A DNA stretch of 64,000 bases, taken from Ignavibacteria bacterium. GTDB taxonomy: Bacteria; Bacteroidota; Ignavibacteria; Tepidaquicellales; Tepidaquicellaceae. Made by a program: the position numbers and the translations under genes. Below are positions 34,994 through 44,529 of this stretch, one piece after another; position 1 is the stretch's first letter, and every line of letters begins with the position of its first letter. Location of the stretch: NCBI GenBank assembly GCA_016704345.1, contig JADJAH010000001.1, forward strand, positions 468,501-532,500. The letters run 5' to 3'. A model generated the notes under the pieces. It was not told the origin of the DNA. It made no database searches and saw only the letters and a program-made list of their open reading frames with translations.

Positions 34994-36844
34994 TCAGATT
35001 TCTACTTGTGTACCTACTTCAAACACTCTGTTCGGCGGAAGATTGAAAAACTCCGTTGCCCTTTGAGAGTTATTTGACATAAACACAAACAGCTTATCTC
35101 TAAGATGAGCAATTGCATTTTTCTTCGATGGTATGATAGTCTCTCTTCCGAGGAAAAAAGTTGTGTTATCCATGTTAATTTTAATTCCCTTTTCTCTCAA
35201 CATATCAATGACTTGATTTATATTCGTCTTATCCATGAAACCGTAGTGTGCAATTACTCTGTAGAATCCTTCAGTAGGACTCTCCCATTCAATTCTGTTT
35301 TCCTGTCTGACATACGGAACTTTGGCAAAGAGAATTGTAAGTATTATTACTTGTTTGTGCAGGAGCTTGTTGTGTTTTATGTTTAGTATTAACGGCGGCG
35401 GAGCTCCTGCCGGATTACTTGACATATAAATTGCTGTTCCCGGAATAGATAAAGTTCTGATGCTTAATATCTCCGTTACAAAGTTCTCAAGAGATAACGT
35501 CTGCTGTTTTATTTTTTCAAGCAAAATCTTTCTGCCGTTTCTCCATGTTGTCATCAGAATGTAGATTACAGCACCCATTGCAAGCGGAACCCATCCACCA
35601 TTCAGGATCTTCAGCATATTTGCACCCCAGAATGACAGATCAATTACAAGAAAGAAGAGAGTTACGATAATAGATACTCCGAGATTCCAATGCCAGAGTC
35701 TTCTCATAGCAACAAACAACAGCATTGTAGTGATCACCATTGTAGTAGTTACTGCAATGCCGTAAGCCGCAGCAAGATTGCTTGAAGACTTAAATCCAAG
35801 GACCAATGCTATTGTTGCAATCAAGAGAAGCCAGTTAAGCTGAGGAATGTAAATCTGTCCTCTTTCATCTTCGGATGTATGTTCAATTCTCATTCGCGGA
35901 AGGTAACCTAATTGCAACGCCTGGAATGTAAGTGAATAAGCTCCTGAAATCACTGCTTGTGATGCAATGACCGTTGCAAAAGTAGCAAGTATTACCAATG
36001 GATACAAAGCCCATTCAGGAGCCAGATAGTAAAACGGATGCTCCAATGCTTCTTTGTTTCTCAGTATGAGCGAACCCTGTCCGAAATAATTCAACATAAG
36101 GCTTGGCAACACTATCGTAAACCATGCGATCTTTATAGGAACCGGTCCAAAGTGTCCCATGTCAGCATACAACGCTTCACCTCCGGTAACAACTAGGAAT
36201 ACCGATCCTAAAATAATGAAGCCTGCAAACTTGTTGATTATAAAAAAATTGACTGCATACATTGGATTTACGGCGCTAAGAACATCCGGATTCTTTAGAA
36301 TAGATACCAATCCCAATATTCCAATAGTAAAAAACCATATCAATGTTATTGGTCCGAAAATCTTACCAACTCCCTTAGTACCTTTATATTGAACGGCAAA
36401 AAGGATTATGAGAATTATGAGAGTTAATGGGATTATGAAAGGTTCAAATATCGGATTCGCGCGCTTCAAACCTTCCACTGCACTTAGAACTGAAATTGCC
36501 GGGGTAATCACTCCGTCTCCGTACAATAATGCAGCACCGAATAACCCAAGTACTATAACTGCTGAAGACCTGAAGCTCTTGCCGGAAGTGGTCGGCTTGA
36601 TCAAAGCCATGAGTGCCAATATCCCGCCTTCTCCATCATTGTCTGCCCTCATGACAATGAGCAAATACTTAATAGTAATGACAATTATCAGCGACCAAAA
36701 CACTAAAGACAATACGCCATATACATTAGCTATTGATGCTTCAATAGCGTGCTCGCCGTGAAAACATTCTCTTAAAGCGTAAAGTGGGCTGGTACCAATG
36801 TCACCGTAAACAACTCCAAGTGCTGCTAAAGAAAGAAAAAGCAA
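34994..36844 (-). CDS. kup: KUP-family potassium uptake protein
   Basis: A 12-helix inner-membrane K+ transporter. The family start motif LAALGVVYGDIGTSPLYALR is at the very N-terminus, followed by DNDGEGGILALMALI, ALLYGDGVITPAISVLSA and the hydrophilic C-terminal domain. 616 aa from the TTG at 36844. That start leaves only seven residues before the first helix motif. The frame is open for 25 further codons upstream (KKKLDSKY...) without ATG or GTG, so the true start may be an ATT near 36910 or a misread codon. It heads a tight unit kup - CDP-alcohol transferase - nucleotidyltransferase - rhomboid - ispG. Confidence 0.93.
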   Translation of the reverse strand: MLFLSLAALGVVYGDIGTSPLYALRECFHGEHAIEASIANVYGVLSLVFWSLIIVITIKYLLIVMRADNDGEGGILALMALIKPTTSGKSFRSSAVIVLGLFGAALLYGDGVITPAISVLSAVEGLKRANPIFEPFIIPLTLIILIILFAVQYKGTKGVGKIFGPITLIWFFTIGILGLVSILKNPDVLSAVNPMYAVNFFIINKFAGFIILGSVFLVVTGGEALYADMGHFGPVPIKIAWFTIVLPSLMLNYFGQGSLILRNKEALEHPFYYLAPEWALYPLVILATFATVIASQAVISGAYSLTFQALQLGYLPRMRIEHTSEDERGQIYIPQLNWLLLIATIALVLGFKSSSNLAAAYGIAVTTTMVITTMLLFVAMRRLWHWNLGVSIIVTLFFLVIDLSFWGANMLKILNGGWVPLAMGAVIYILMTTWRNGRKILLEKIKQQTLSLENFVTEILSIRTLSIPGTAIYMSSNPAGAPPPLILNIKHNKLLHKQVIILTILFAKVPYVRQENRIEWESPTEGFYRVIAHYGFMDKTNINQVIDMLREKGIKINMDNTTFFLGRETIIPSKKNAIAHLRDKLFVFMSNNSQRATEFFNLPPNRVFEVGTQVEI

Positions 36845-37268
36845 ATATTTCGAATCGAGCTTTTTCTTATTACCATCCTGAGTAACCTGTGATCTGTCCG
36901 TTTGAGTAATTTTAGTTATCGATCAAAAGCGAGTGAGCATCCTTGCCATATGAGTCGCATAAAATAAATTGCGAACATATCCTAATCTACAAAGTTCAAA
37001 GTAGTTTGTAGAAATTTTTTCAAAAATAGTTCATCCCGCAAACAATTACAATCAAGTTGAAAATGAAAGATCACACTCTGTTTAAAATTTGGAAATGTTT
37101 GAAGGAAGCCGGATTACTATATTCTGATAATTAAAAGATCAGGTTTCTCAATAGTTTAACATTTCAAGAAATAGCTGAATTAAGTATATTAGCCGAAATA
37201 TAATTGTATCCTTGCCTCGCCATGTCGGAACATTTATCTGAAAGCTGACAAGGAATTTTAAGCATTAT
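36845..37268. other. Divergent promoter region of kup and ddl
   Basis: About 420 AT-rich bases. The first 75 may code for the kup N-terminus. I looked for a c-di-AMP riboswitch upstream of kup and did not recognise its conserved elements. Nothing else was identified. Confidence 0.45.
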
Positions 37269-38309
37269 TTGAAAATAGCATTAATTACCGGCGGTCCTTC
37301 TTCTGAAAGAGATGTTTCAGTTGCCTCAAGCATCAGCATTTTGAAGGCATTGAGAGAGAATGGACATATTGTAAAAGTAATTGACCCGGTTTTTGGAAAT
37401 ACTCAGCCAAGTGAATCAATAATACTTGGTCATGGAGTCAGAAAAGAATCCCCTTCTCCGGAAGAGCTTGTCAGAGTTAACAAGTACTTCAAAAGGAATA
37501 TTCTTGAGTGTTTTTCGGGAGATCAGTTTGATGATATAGAATTTGCATTCCTTGGTTTACATGGAAAGTTTGGAGAAGACGGTGGAGTTCAATCACTGCT
37601 TGAAATGCGTAACATTCCTTACTCCGGGTCAGGCGTGTTTGCATCAGCCCTGGCAATGGACAAAGACATTTCAAAGATCGTTCTCAGATCAAAGGGAGTT
37701 AAAACTCCTGCGTGGATTTCAGCAGCAAAAGAAGATAAGATCGGATCAAATGATCTTGATGAATTGGTTAGGAGTGATATAGGATATCCGTGCGTGGTTA
37801 AGCCAAATGATGAGGGCAGTACGGTTGGGTTGACAATACTTAAACAGGATGACGGTAAAGCCCAACTTGATGAAGCCGTTAATCTGGCTTTCACTTATTC
37901 ACACAAATTGTTAATTGAGCAATATGTGAAGGGCAGAGAATTAACAGTGCCTGTGATGGGTAACGTTGCATATCCTGTAATTGAGATCAGACCAATTGGA
38001 GGATTTTATGATTATGAGCACAAATACACAAAAGGGATGACCGAGTATTTTTGTCCTGCAGAACTTGAACCGGATATTGAAGAATATGTGAAACAATCTG
38101 CACTCAAGGCTCATAATGCTTTGGGCTGTTCAGTGTATTCGAGGGTGGATTTCATGCTTGATGATGAAAATGTTCCGCATTGCCTCGAGGTAAATACACT
38201 ACCGGGAATGACTCAGACCTCACTTGTTCCTAAGTCGGCTTTGGCAAACGGACTTACGTTCAGAGAACTGATACAAAGAATAATTGAACTCTCATTACAA
38301 AAAAATTGA
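37269..38309 (+). CDS. ddl: D-alanine--D-alanine ligase
   Basis: Joins two D-alanines for the peptidoglycan stem peptide. ATP-grasp enzyme of 346 aa: start TTG at 37269 gives MKIALITGGPSSERDVSVAS. Further motifs are FLGLHGKFGEDGGVQS, CVVKPNDEGSTVGLT, KGRELTVPVMG, YSRVDFMLDDENVPHCLEVN and TLPGMTQTSLVPKSA, with the metal-binding Asp, Glu and Asn in place. It begins a long forward run (ddl, FtsB-like, M42, trpS, uppS, bamA ...) and the gene next to it is also tied to cell division. Confidence 0.95.
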   Translation: MKIALITGGPSSERDVSVASSISILKALRENGHIVKVIDPVFGNTQPSESIILGHGVRKESPSPEELVRVNKYFKRNILECFSGDQFDDIEFAFLGLHGKFGEDGGVQSLLEMRNIPYSGSGVFASALAMDKDISKIVLRSKGVKTPAWISAAKEDKIGSNDLDELVRSDIGYPCVVKPNDEGSTVGLTILKQDDGKAQLDEAVNLAFTYSHKLLIEQYVKGRELTVPVMGNVAYPVIEIRPIGGFYDYEHKYTKGMTEYFCPAELEPDIEEYVKQSALKAHNALGCSVYSRVDFMLDDENVPHCLEVNTLPGMTQTSLVPKSALANGLTFRELIQRIIELSLQKN

Positions 38310-38318
38310 AGGACAATT

Positions 38319-38648
38319 TTGGAGAATAGCAAAGGTCCTTTAGCAGTGATTATTAAGTTTTTCAAATACAATCTGCGACTTGCATTAGTTCTGATATTCT
38401 TTGCAGCATTAATTTCTTTCGCTTTGTTTGGAAACAAAGGAATACTTCAGAGAATGAAACTTGAGTCGGAAAAAGAAACGCTGGAGAGCCAGCTTCAAAG
38501 TGAAATTAAAAGATCATCCGAACTTCAAAAAGAAGTTAATGAACTCAAGTCTTCTGATAAAAAGATCGAAAAGATAGCGAGAGAAAAATACGGAATGACA
38601 AAAGAAGGCGAGAAAATTCAAAGAATCGTAATAGACAGCACAAAATGA
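38319..38648 (+). CDS. FtsB/DivIC-family septum formation protein
   Basis: 109 residues: a short cytoplasmic N-terminus, one membrane helix (LRLALVLIFFAALISFALF), then a periplasmic coiled coil (LESEKETLESQLQSEIKRSS, LQKEVNELKSSDKKIEKIAR) ending in REKYGMTKEGE, the typical end of FtsB/DivIC proteins that bridge the division proteins FtsL and FtsQ. Starts at TTG 38319 with GAAGGA eight bases upstream. Its stop overlaps the ATG of the next gene by four bases. The position after ddl fits a division/cell-wall role. Confidence 0.85.
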   Translation: MENSKGPLAVIIKFFKYNLRLALVLIFFAALISFALFGNKGILQRMKLESEKETLESQLQSEIKRSSELQKEVNELKSSDKKIEKIAREKYGMTKEGEKIQRIVIDSTK

Positions 38649-39661
38649 AGAATAAAATAGTCGATACACTTCAGGATATCCTGAAAATAAATTCTCCAAC
38701 AGGTTATACCGGAGATATAATATCACATATTGAAAAAATCTTCGGCAAAAGTGATCTTCACATCCGAAAGTCAAATAAGGGAGGACTCTTGATTTCGTAT
38801 TCAGAGGATCCTGAACTTGTTCTGACAGCACACATCGACACTCTCGGAGCTATGATAAAAGAACTCAAGGGTGACGGAACAATTGAGATCACCCAGCTTG
38901 GTTCTTATCCGCTCAATTCGTTTGAAGGTGAATATGTGACGATTAGAAATTCTTCCGGCAAAATGTTCAGAGGTACTTTTCTTCTTAACAATCCATCGGA
39001 TCATGTTAATAAAAAAGTGAGATCTGAGAATCGTGACTTCGGATCTATGTCTGTTAGAATTGACGAGAAAGTAAATTCTTCAAAAGAACTTGAAAAGCTT
39101 GGACTTGCAGTAGGTGATTTTATATTTTACGATACCAGGTTTGAAGCGACTTCAAGCGGATATGTAAAATCGCGGTTCCTTGATGATAAGGCTTGCGCCG
39201 CAATAATGATAGAGCTTATAAAACATTTTGAGAAGAGTAAGTCAGCTAAGAAAACCGGTTTCTTTTTCTCAAATTATGAAGAGGTTGGGCATGGCGGATG
39301 TGCGGGAATACCTTCATCGGCTAAGGAATTACTTGTTCTTGATATGGCAGTAGTTGGAGATGGATGTACCGGCCGTGAAGATGCAGTTTCTATCTGCGTA
39401 AAGGATTCATCCGGACCGTATGATTTTCTAGTTACCGGCAAACTAAAGCAACTGGCAAAATCAAAGAAAATAGATTTTGAGACCGATATTTATCCTTACT
39501 ATGGATCTGACGGAAGCGCAGCATTGTCAGCCGGTTATGATGTAAGAGTTGGATTGATAGGACCGGGTGTCTCTGCTTCACATGGAGTTGAGAGGACTCA
39601 TATGAAAGGACTTGAGGCAACATTTGATCTTGCAAAGGCGTATATTGAGAACTTCAGCTAA
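38645..39661 (+). CDS. M42-family metallopeptidase
   Basis: A 338-residue cytoplasmic aminopeptidase of the M42 (DNPE/tetrahedral peptidase) family with two metal ions. Motifs: LTAHIDTLGAMIKEL (His and Asp ligands), RFLDDKACAAIMIELI (bridging Asp), SNYEEVGHGG (catalytic Glu pair), VLDMAVVGDG and SHGVERTHMKGLEAT (last His ligand). M42 enzymes trim N-terminal residues of short peptides; some members were called cellulases in error. The ATG overlaps the upstream stop, suggesting coupled translation. Confidence 0.9.
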   Translation: MKNKIVDTLQDILKINSPTGYTGDIISHIEKIFGKSDLHIRKSNKGGLLISYSEDPELVLTAHIDTLGAMIKELKGDGTIEITQLGSYPLNSFEGEYVTIRNSSGKMFRGTFLLNNPSDHVNKKVRSENRDFGSMSVRIDEKVNSSKELEKLGLAVGDFIFYDTRFEATSSGYVKSRFLDDKACAAIMIELIKHFEKSKSAKKTGFFFSNYEEVGHGGCAGIPSSAKELLVLDMAVVGDGCTGREDAVSICVKDSSGPYDFLVTGKLKQLAKSKKIDFETDIYPYYGSDGSAALSAGYDVRVGLIGPGVSASHGVERTHMKGLEATFDLAKAYIENFS

Positions 39662-39725
39662 TGCCAATTGATTTGTATTTCCGGCAGTTGTACATAAGCG
39701 CCGTCACTAATTTTAACAAAAGTAT

Positions 39726-40724
39726 TTGAAGCAATTGTCAAAGAGAGTTGTATCAGGAATAAAGCCTTCAGGCGAATTAACTATTGGCAATTACCTTGGA
39801 GCTATGAAAGGCTGGGCTGCAAATCAACACAAAGACGGTTATGAAAATTTTTTCTTCATTGCCAACCTGCATGCAATTACAGTCAAGCAAGATCCGGAGC
39901 TCTTAAGAAAAAGGACAATGGATATTGTTGCATGGCTTCTCACATCGGGAGTTGATCCTAACCGGTCCGTAATCTTCATACAATCGATGATCCCTGCACA
40001 CAGCGAGATTTGCTGGATACTGAACAACTATGTAACGATGGGAGAACTTGGCAAGATGACGCAGTTCAAAGACAAGTCACAGAAGACGGGGCGAGAAGGA
40101 CAGATCGCCGGACTGTTTGACTATCCTGTACTCATGGCCGGTGATGTTCTCCTTTATGATGCCGATGAGATACCTGTAGGAGTAGATCAGGTTCAGCATG
40201 TTGAGCTTGCAAGAACAATTGCACAAAGATTCAATAATTCTCACGGCGAAACATTCAAGATTCCTAAGGCGACACTCACTGAGAATTCCTCAAGAATCAT
40301 GTCGCTGAATGAGCCCGAAAAGAAAATGAGCAAGAGCGAATCCCAAGACAGTTATGTTGCTATGGATGACAAACCGGAAGCAATAATTAAGAAATTTAAG
40401 CGGGCAGTAACAGATTCCGACAACACGATCAAGAAGGCAACTGACAAGCCCGCGATAAGTAACTTGCTTGCTATTTATTCCGGCTTCACCGACAGATCCA
40501 TCGAAGAGATTGAAAAAGAATACGAAGGTGCAGGATATGGAAAGTTTAAAAATGATCTGGGTGAGATTGTTGCGGGAGTACTTGATTCGTGGCAGAAAAG
40601 GTTTTCAGAAATCAGGGAAGACAACGACAGAATACAAAATGTGATCAGCGAGGGTAATTCAAAAGCAGAAACACTTGCCAAAGAGAAACTCGGAATCGTT
40701 AAGGACAAACTGGGGCTTCATTAA
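39726..40724 (+). CDS. trpS: Tryptophan--tRNA ligase
   Basis: Class I aminoacyl-tRNA synthetase of 332 aa, normal for bacterial TrpRS. The HIGH-type motif is in KPSGELTIGNYLGAMKGW and the KMSKS motif is in EPEKKMSKSESQDS. Other family phrases are VDQVQHVELARTIAQRFN and GDVLLYDADEIPVG. Start is TTG at 39726 (TTGAAGCAATTG). It stands 65 bases after the M42 gene and 38 before uppS, so it may be read with either. Confidence 0.95.
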   Translation: MKQLSKRVVSGIKPSGELTIGNYLGAMKGWAANQHKDGYENFFFIANLHAITVKQDPELLRKRTMDIVAWLLTSGVDPNRSVIFIQSMIPAHSEICWILNNYVTMGELGKMTQFKDKSQKTGREGQIAGLFDYPVLMAGDVLLYDADEIPVGVDQVQHVELARTIAQRFNNSHGETFKIPKATLTENSSRIMSLNEPEKKMSKSESQDSYVAMDDKPEAIIKKFKRAVTDSDNTIKKATDKPAISNLLAIYSGFTDRSIEEIEKEYEGAGYGKFKNDLGEIVAGVLDSWQKRFSEIREDNDRIQNVISEGNSKAETLAKEKLGIVKDKLGLH

Positions 40725-40762
40725 TCAAGCATGAATATTTCCCAATTTACAAAAACAGACAA

Positions 40763-41539
40763 TTGATCGAGCCTTCTCCAAAGGACAAAATAAAACAGGA
40801 TCATCTCAAGAACAGCGGAGATATACCCAGGCATGTCGCTATTATAATGGACGGCAATGGCCGTTGGGCAAAGCATAAAAGTTTGTCAAGAGTCTTTGGC
40901 CATCGTGAAGGAGTTAACTCTGCAAGGGATATTGTTGAAGCATCCGGTCAACTTGGAGTGAAGTATCTTACGTTATACACCTTTTCAACAGAGAACTGGA
41001 AAAGACCAAGAACGGAGATTGCTCTGCTTATGAAGCTTTTGATAAGTTCTATCCGCTCAGAGACAGACCGACTAATGCAGAATGATGTTAGGTTAATTGC
41101 TACCGGCAATCTTGATAATCTGCCGGCTAATGTTCTTGATGAATTGAATGATTCAATGGAGAAAACCAGGAATAACAGGCTCATGACGTTGAACCTTGCT
41201 CTCAGTTACAGTGGAAGATGGGACATTCTTAGCGCCGTGAAGAAAATAATTACGGAACAAAATACAGGGGAATTGGATTTATCCAAAATGGATGAAACGA
41301 CATTTTCCAGGTACCTTGCTACTTCAGGACTTCCCGACCCCGACCTGATGATTAGAACCGGTGGAGATTTCAGGATTAGCAATTTTCTTTTATGGCAGAT
41401 TGCTTACAGCGAAATTGTTATTGATCACAATTACTGGCCGGACTTCAAGAGAAATCAATTCTACAAGGCAATATCGGAATACCAGTCACGTGAAAGAAGA
41501 TTCGGCATGACAAGTGAACAATTAAAAAAGAAACACTAA
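40763..41539 (+). CDS. uppS: Isoprenyl transferase (undecaprenyl diphosphate synthase)
   Basis: Builds the C55 cis-polyprenyl carrier lipid used for peptidoglycan and O-antigen units. The catalytic Asp is in VAIIMDGNGRWAKHK, followed by GHREGVNSARDIVEA, YTFSTENWKRP, and IRTGGDFRISNFLLW then QIAYSEI near the end. 258 aa, starting at TTG 40763. Three bases separate it from bamA, so it opens the envelope operon uppS-bamA-ompH-ompH-lpxD-lpxC/fabZ. It consumes the products of ispG and ispH encoded elsewhere in this window. Confidence 0.95.
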   Translation: MIEPSPKDKIKQDHLKNSGDIPRHVAIIMDGNGRWAKHKSLSRVFGHREGVNSARDIVEASGQLGVKYLTLYTFSTENWKRPRTEIALLMKLLISSIRSETDRLMQNDVRLIATGNLDNLPANVLDELNDSMEKTRNNRLMTLNLALSYSGRWDILSAVKKIITEQNTGELDLSKMDETTFSRYLATSGLPDPDLMIRTGGDFRISNFLLWQIAYSEIVIDHNYWPDFKRNQFYKAISEYQSRERRFGMTSEQLKKKH

Positions 41540-41542
41540 ATA

Positions 41543-43918
41543 TTGAAGACCCCAAACATTAAGTCCTCTGCTTTAACAGTTGCATTAATAGCTTTATTGA
41601 TGTCAGTTTTCCAGCCGGCTTTTGCTCAAGACGAAGAACTTGCTCAATATCGTATCGCTAACATCAGCGTGAAAGGAAATCGTACTTACGAATCTGAAAC
41701 CATAATTTCTTTCACCGGACTGAACATAGGCAAAGAGATCAATATCCCTTCTGATGAGACCAGAGAAGCGCTGAACAGATTGTGGAAGATCGGAATCTTT
41801 TCTGACATTAAACTATATGTTGAGAAAAAATTTGGTAAAGACGTATATCTTATCATTGAAGTTGAGGAGCAACCCCGGGTTGAGAGTATTGAGATTACCG
41901 GTAACGATGAATTTTCTACCGAGGATCTCAAAGAGAAAATAAATCTTTCTACAGGTGAAGTCATCTCTGAACAAAAGCTGAAGGACATAGCATACAGCCT
42001 TAAACTGCAGTATGAAGAGGAAGGATATGCGCTTGCAGAAGTTGAAGTCGACAAACTGATTTCAGCTAACAACGAGGCACGGATCAGAGTGAAGATAACT
42101 GAGGGAGAGGAACTGACCGTCAACAAAATAATAATTGACGGCAACAAGAGCATTGGAGAAGATGACGTTAAAGGAAGTATGGATGAAACATCCGAGAAGA
42201 CCTGGTGGAAGGTTTGGGACGGCGCGTCATATGACAGAAAGAAATTTCAACAGGATAAGAAACTCATAGAGGAGTACTATAGGGAAAGAGGATTCAAAGA
42301 TGCAACAGTAGTATTTGACAAGCTCGAGATCCTTCCGGGTGGAGAAGATGTTAACATCAGGATAAAGGTTGACGAAGGTAAAAGATATTTTATTGACGAC
42401 ATCACTATAGAGGGGAATAAAATATATGATGACAATATAATCCTGCAAAGACTTGAAATGAGATCCGGCGATGTATATAATATGAAGAAGCTTCAGCAAA
42501 ATCTTTACGGCAACGAGGCAGAAACGGATGTCAGCGCTATTTATCTCGATAACGGATACTTGTCTTATAATGCTGATGTTGAGGAGATTCCCAAAGGTGA
42601 AAACCGAGTTGACCTTATCATCAGGATCAATGAAGGTTCGCAATTCAGGTTCGGCCTCGTGGGATTTGAGGGCAATGACGAGACAAAGGAACGAGTGTTA
42701 AGACGTGAGGTCTATACCAAACCCGGTGATTATTTCAGCAGAAGCAGTATTAAGAGAAGCCTTCAGCAGCTCGGCGCTCTTAATTACTTTAATCAGGAAA
42801 CAATGAATCAGCAGATCACGCCGGAAAATGACAGCATGGTAAGCATAAAGTATCTTGTAGAAGAAAGGTCTTCTGATCAGTTCAACGCATCGGTCGGATT
42901 CAGCGGAAGTTTCGGAATTACAGGATCTTTAGGATTGACGTTCAACAACTTTGATATTGCAGCACCATTCAAAGGCGGAGCCGGACAGATATTGAATTTC
43001 AACTGGTCATTCGGAACAGGAGGAACTTACAGAACTTTTGAACTCGGATTTCAGGAGCCCTGGCTGTTTAATACACCAACTCAGTTCGGATTCAATATTT
43101 TTGATACAAGACAAAACTATGACAATCTTGATCTTAATGAACGCGGAGCTTCTGTTAATACAGGAAGAAGATTCAAATTTCCGGATGATTATTTTCGCGG
43201 AGACTGGACACTGAAGTTTCAGCAAACAGATGTTATAGACGGAGATGATTTTTATGAAGAGGGTAAGAGAAATCAGGTTAGTATTACTCAGGTTATTACA
43301 AGGTCAACTGTGTTTGAACCATTGTTCCCTGCTTCGGGAACCAGAATTTCAAACTCGACAGAGCTTTCCGGCGGACCGTTCCTACCCGGAAATACTGATT
43401 TCATAAAGAACATTTTCAGTGCTGAGGGTTACATTCCGCTCACCGCAAACAGAAAACTTGTGCTGTACAATAATTTTGTTTTTTCATTCGTGAATTCGTT
43501 TGCAAAAGATAAATATGTTCCGCCAAATGAAGTGTTCTTTATGGGCGGTAACGGGCTTACTTACAACACTCAGGCATTAAGAGGTTATGAAGACAGAAGC
43601 GTTGGTCCAAAGAATCAGTTTGGAAGCTCAATTGGCGGGCTGGTGGCAGCCAAATATGGAATGGAACTGAGATATTCTTTATCAATGGACCCCCTTCCAA
43701 TATTCATTCTTGCTTTTGTTGAAGCAGGAAATGTATGGTCAAACATTGACAAGACAGATCCGTTCGATCTGAGGAAATCTTTTGGTGTTGGTACCAGACT
43801 AATGCTTCCCGCTGTTGGTATCGTTGGATTCGATTTTGCTTACGGGTTCGACCGTAAGATTGTTGATGGACAAGATCCAAAATGGTTGTTCCACTTCCAG
43901 TTCGGAAGAGGATTCTAA
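41543..43918 (+). CDS. bamA: Outer-membrane protein assembly factor BamA
   Basis: Central channel of the BAM complex that folds barrels into the outer membrane. 791 aa: signal peptide ending FAQD, five POTRA domains (RIANISVKGNRTYESETIIS, VESIEITGNDEFSTEDLKEK, VNKIIIDGNKSIGEDDVKGS, FIDDITIEGNKIYDDNIILQ, FGLVGFEGNDETKERVLRRE; residues about 35-430), then a 16-strand barrel with FFMGGNGLTYNTQALRGYED and a final Phe (FQFGRGF). TTG start. The next two genes are periplasmic chaperones of the Skp family, the common arrangement. Confidence 0.95.
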   Translation: MKTPNIKSSALTVALIALLMSVFQPAFAQDEELAQYRIANISVKGNRTYESETIISFTGLNIGKEINIPSDETREALNRLWKIGIFSDIKLYVEKKFGKDVYLIIEVEEQPRVESIEITGNDEFSTEDLKEKINLSTGEVISEQKLKDIAYSLKLQYEEEGYALAEVEVDKLISANNEARIRVKITEGEELTVNKIIIDGNKSIGEDDVKGSMDETSEKTWWKVWDGASYDRKKFQQDKKLIEEYYRERGFKDATVVFDKLEILPGGEDVNIRIKVDEGKRYFIDDITIEGNKIYDDNIILQRLEMRSGDVYNMKKLQQNLYGNEAETDVSAIYLDNGYLSYNADVEEIPKGENRVDLIIRINEGSQFRFGLVGFEGNDETKERVLRREVYTKPGDYFSRSSIKRSLQQLGALNYFNQETMNQQITPENDSMVSIKYLVEERSSDQFNASVGFSGSFGITGSLGLTFNNFDIAAPFKGGAGQILNFNWSFGTGGTYRTFELGFQEPWLFNTPTQFGFNIFDTRQNYDNLDLNERGASVNTGRRFKFPDDYFRGDWTLKFQQTDVIDGDDFYEEGKRNQVSITQVITRSTVFEPLFPASGTRISNSTELSGGPFLPGNTDFIKNIFSAEGYIPLTANRKLVLYNNFVFSFVNSFAKDKYVPPNEVFFMGGNGLTYNTQALRGYEDRSVGPKNQFGSSIGGLVAAKYGMELRYSLSMDPLPIFILAFVEAGNVWSNIDKTDPFDLRKSFGVGTRLMLPAVGIVGFDFAYGFDRKIVDGQDPKWLFHFQFGRGF

Positions 43919-43952
43919 AAAATATATAAACTAAATCAAGGAGACATACTAA

Positions 43953-44519
43953 TTGAAAACAAGCATCGTGAAATATTTTCTGATGACAATCGCAATTGCT
44001 TCAATATTTATATTTTCAAATGCCGATGCACAGATTAAACTGGGCTACGTTGACAGCGAAACAATTCTCAAACAGCTTCCTGAAGCAAAGTCAATTGAGT
44101 CAGAGCTTGAGAGCATGCAAAAGCTTTATGTTGACACAATGCAGACAAAAGAAAACGAGCTGAAATCAAAAGCAGAAACATTCAAATCAAAATATGAAGA
44201 CGCGCAAAACAGAGTCAAATCGGGTGCTATAACTTCAGAATCTGAGATCAAAGCGCTTGAAGAGGAAATGGGCGGCTTGCAGAGCGAACTTCAGAATCTT
44301 TCGGAAGCTCTCGACGGATATAAGTCAAATGTACAAAATACTCTCATGTTAAGACAATCTGAACTCTTCAAACCTTTGAAAGATAAAATCACAAAAACTA
44401 TCGAGGAAGTTGCAAAAGCAATGAAGATAAATTTTGTATTTGACAAGGCAGACGGATCTTTGCTTTATGGAGACAAAGAATTTGATATTACATTTAAAGT
44501 TTTAGACAAACTGAAGTAA
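43953..44519 (+). CDS. OmpH/Skp-family periplasmic chaperone, first copy
   Basis: 188 residues: signal peptide (MTIAIASIFIFSNADA, cleavage before QIKLGYVDS), then the OmpH start motif IKLGYVDSETILKQLPEA, a long coiled coil (about residues 45-130), and the closing strand INFVFDKADGSLLYGD. Skp-like trimers hold unfolded outer-membrane proteins on the way to BamA. AAGGAGA precedes the TTG start by nine bases. The second copy follows ten bases later, and the two differ widely in sequence. Confidence 0.9.
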   Translation: MKTSIVKYFLMTIAIASIFIFSNADAQIKLGYVDSETILKQLPEAKSIESELESMQKLYVDTMQTKENELKSKAETFKSKYEDAQNRVKSGAITSESEIKALEEEMGGLQSELQNLSEALDGYKSNVQNTLMLRQSELFKPLKDKITKTIEEVAKAMKINFVFDKADGSLLYGDKEFDITFKVLDKLK

Positions 44520-44529
44520 TAAACTCTTA

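Noticed and set aside
36845..36990. c-di-AMP riboswitch upstream of kup
   Set aside because: Expected for some K+ transporters, but the conserved pairing elements could not be found.
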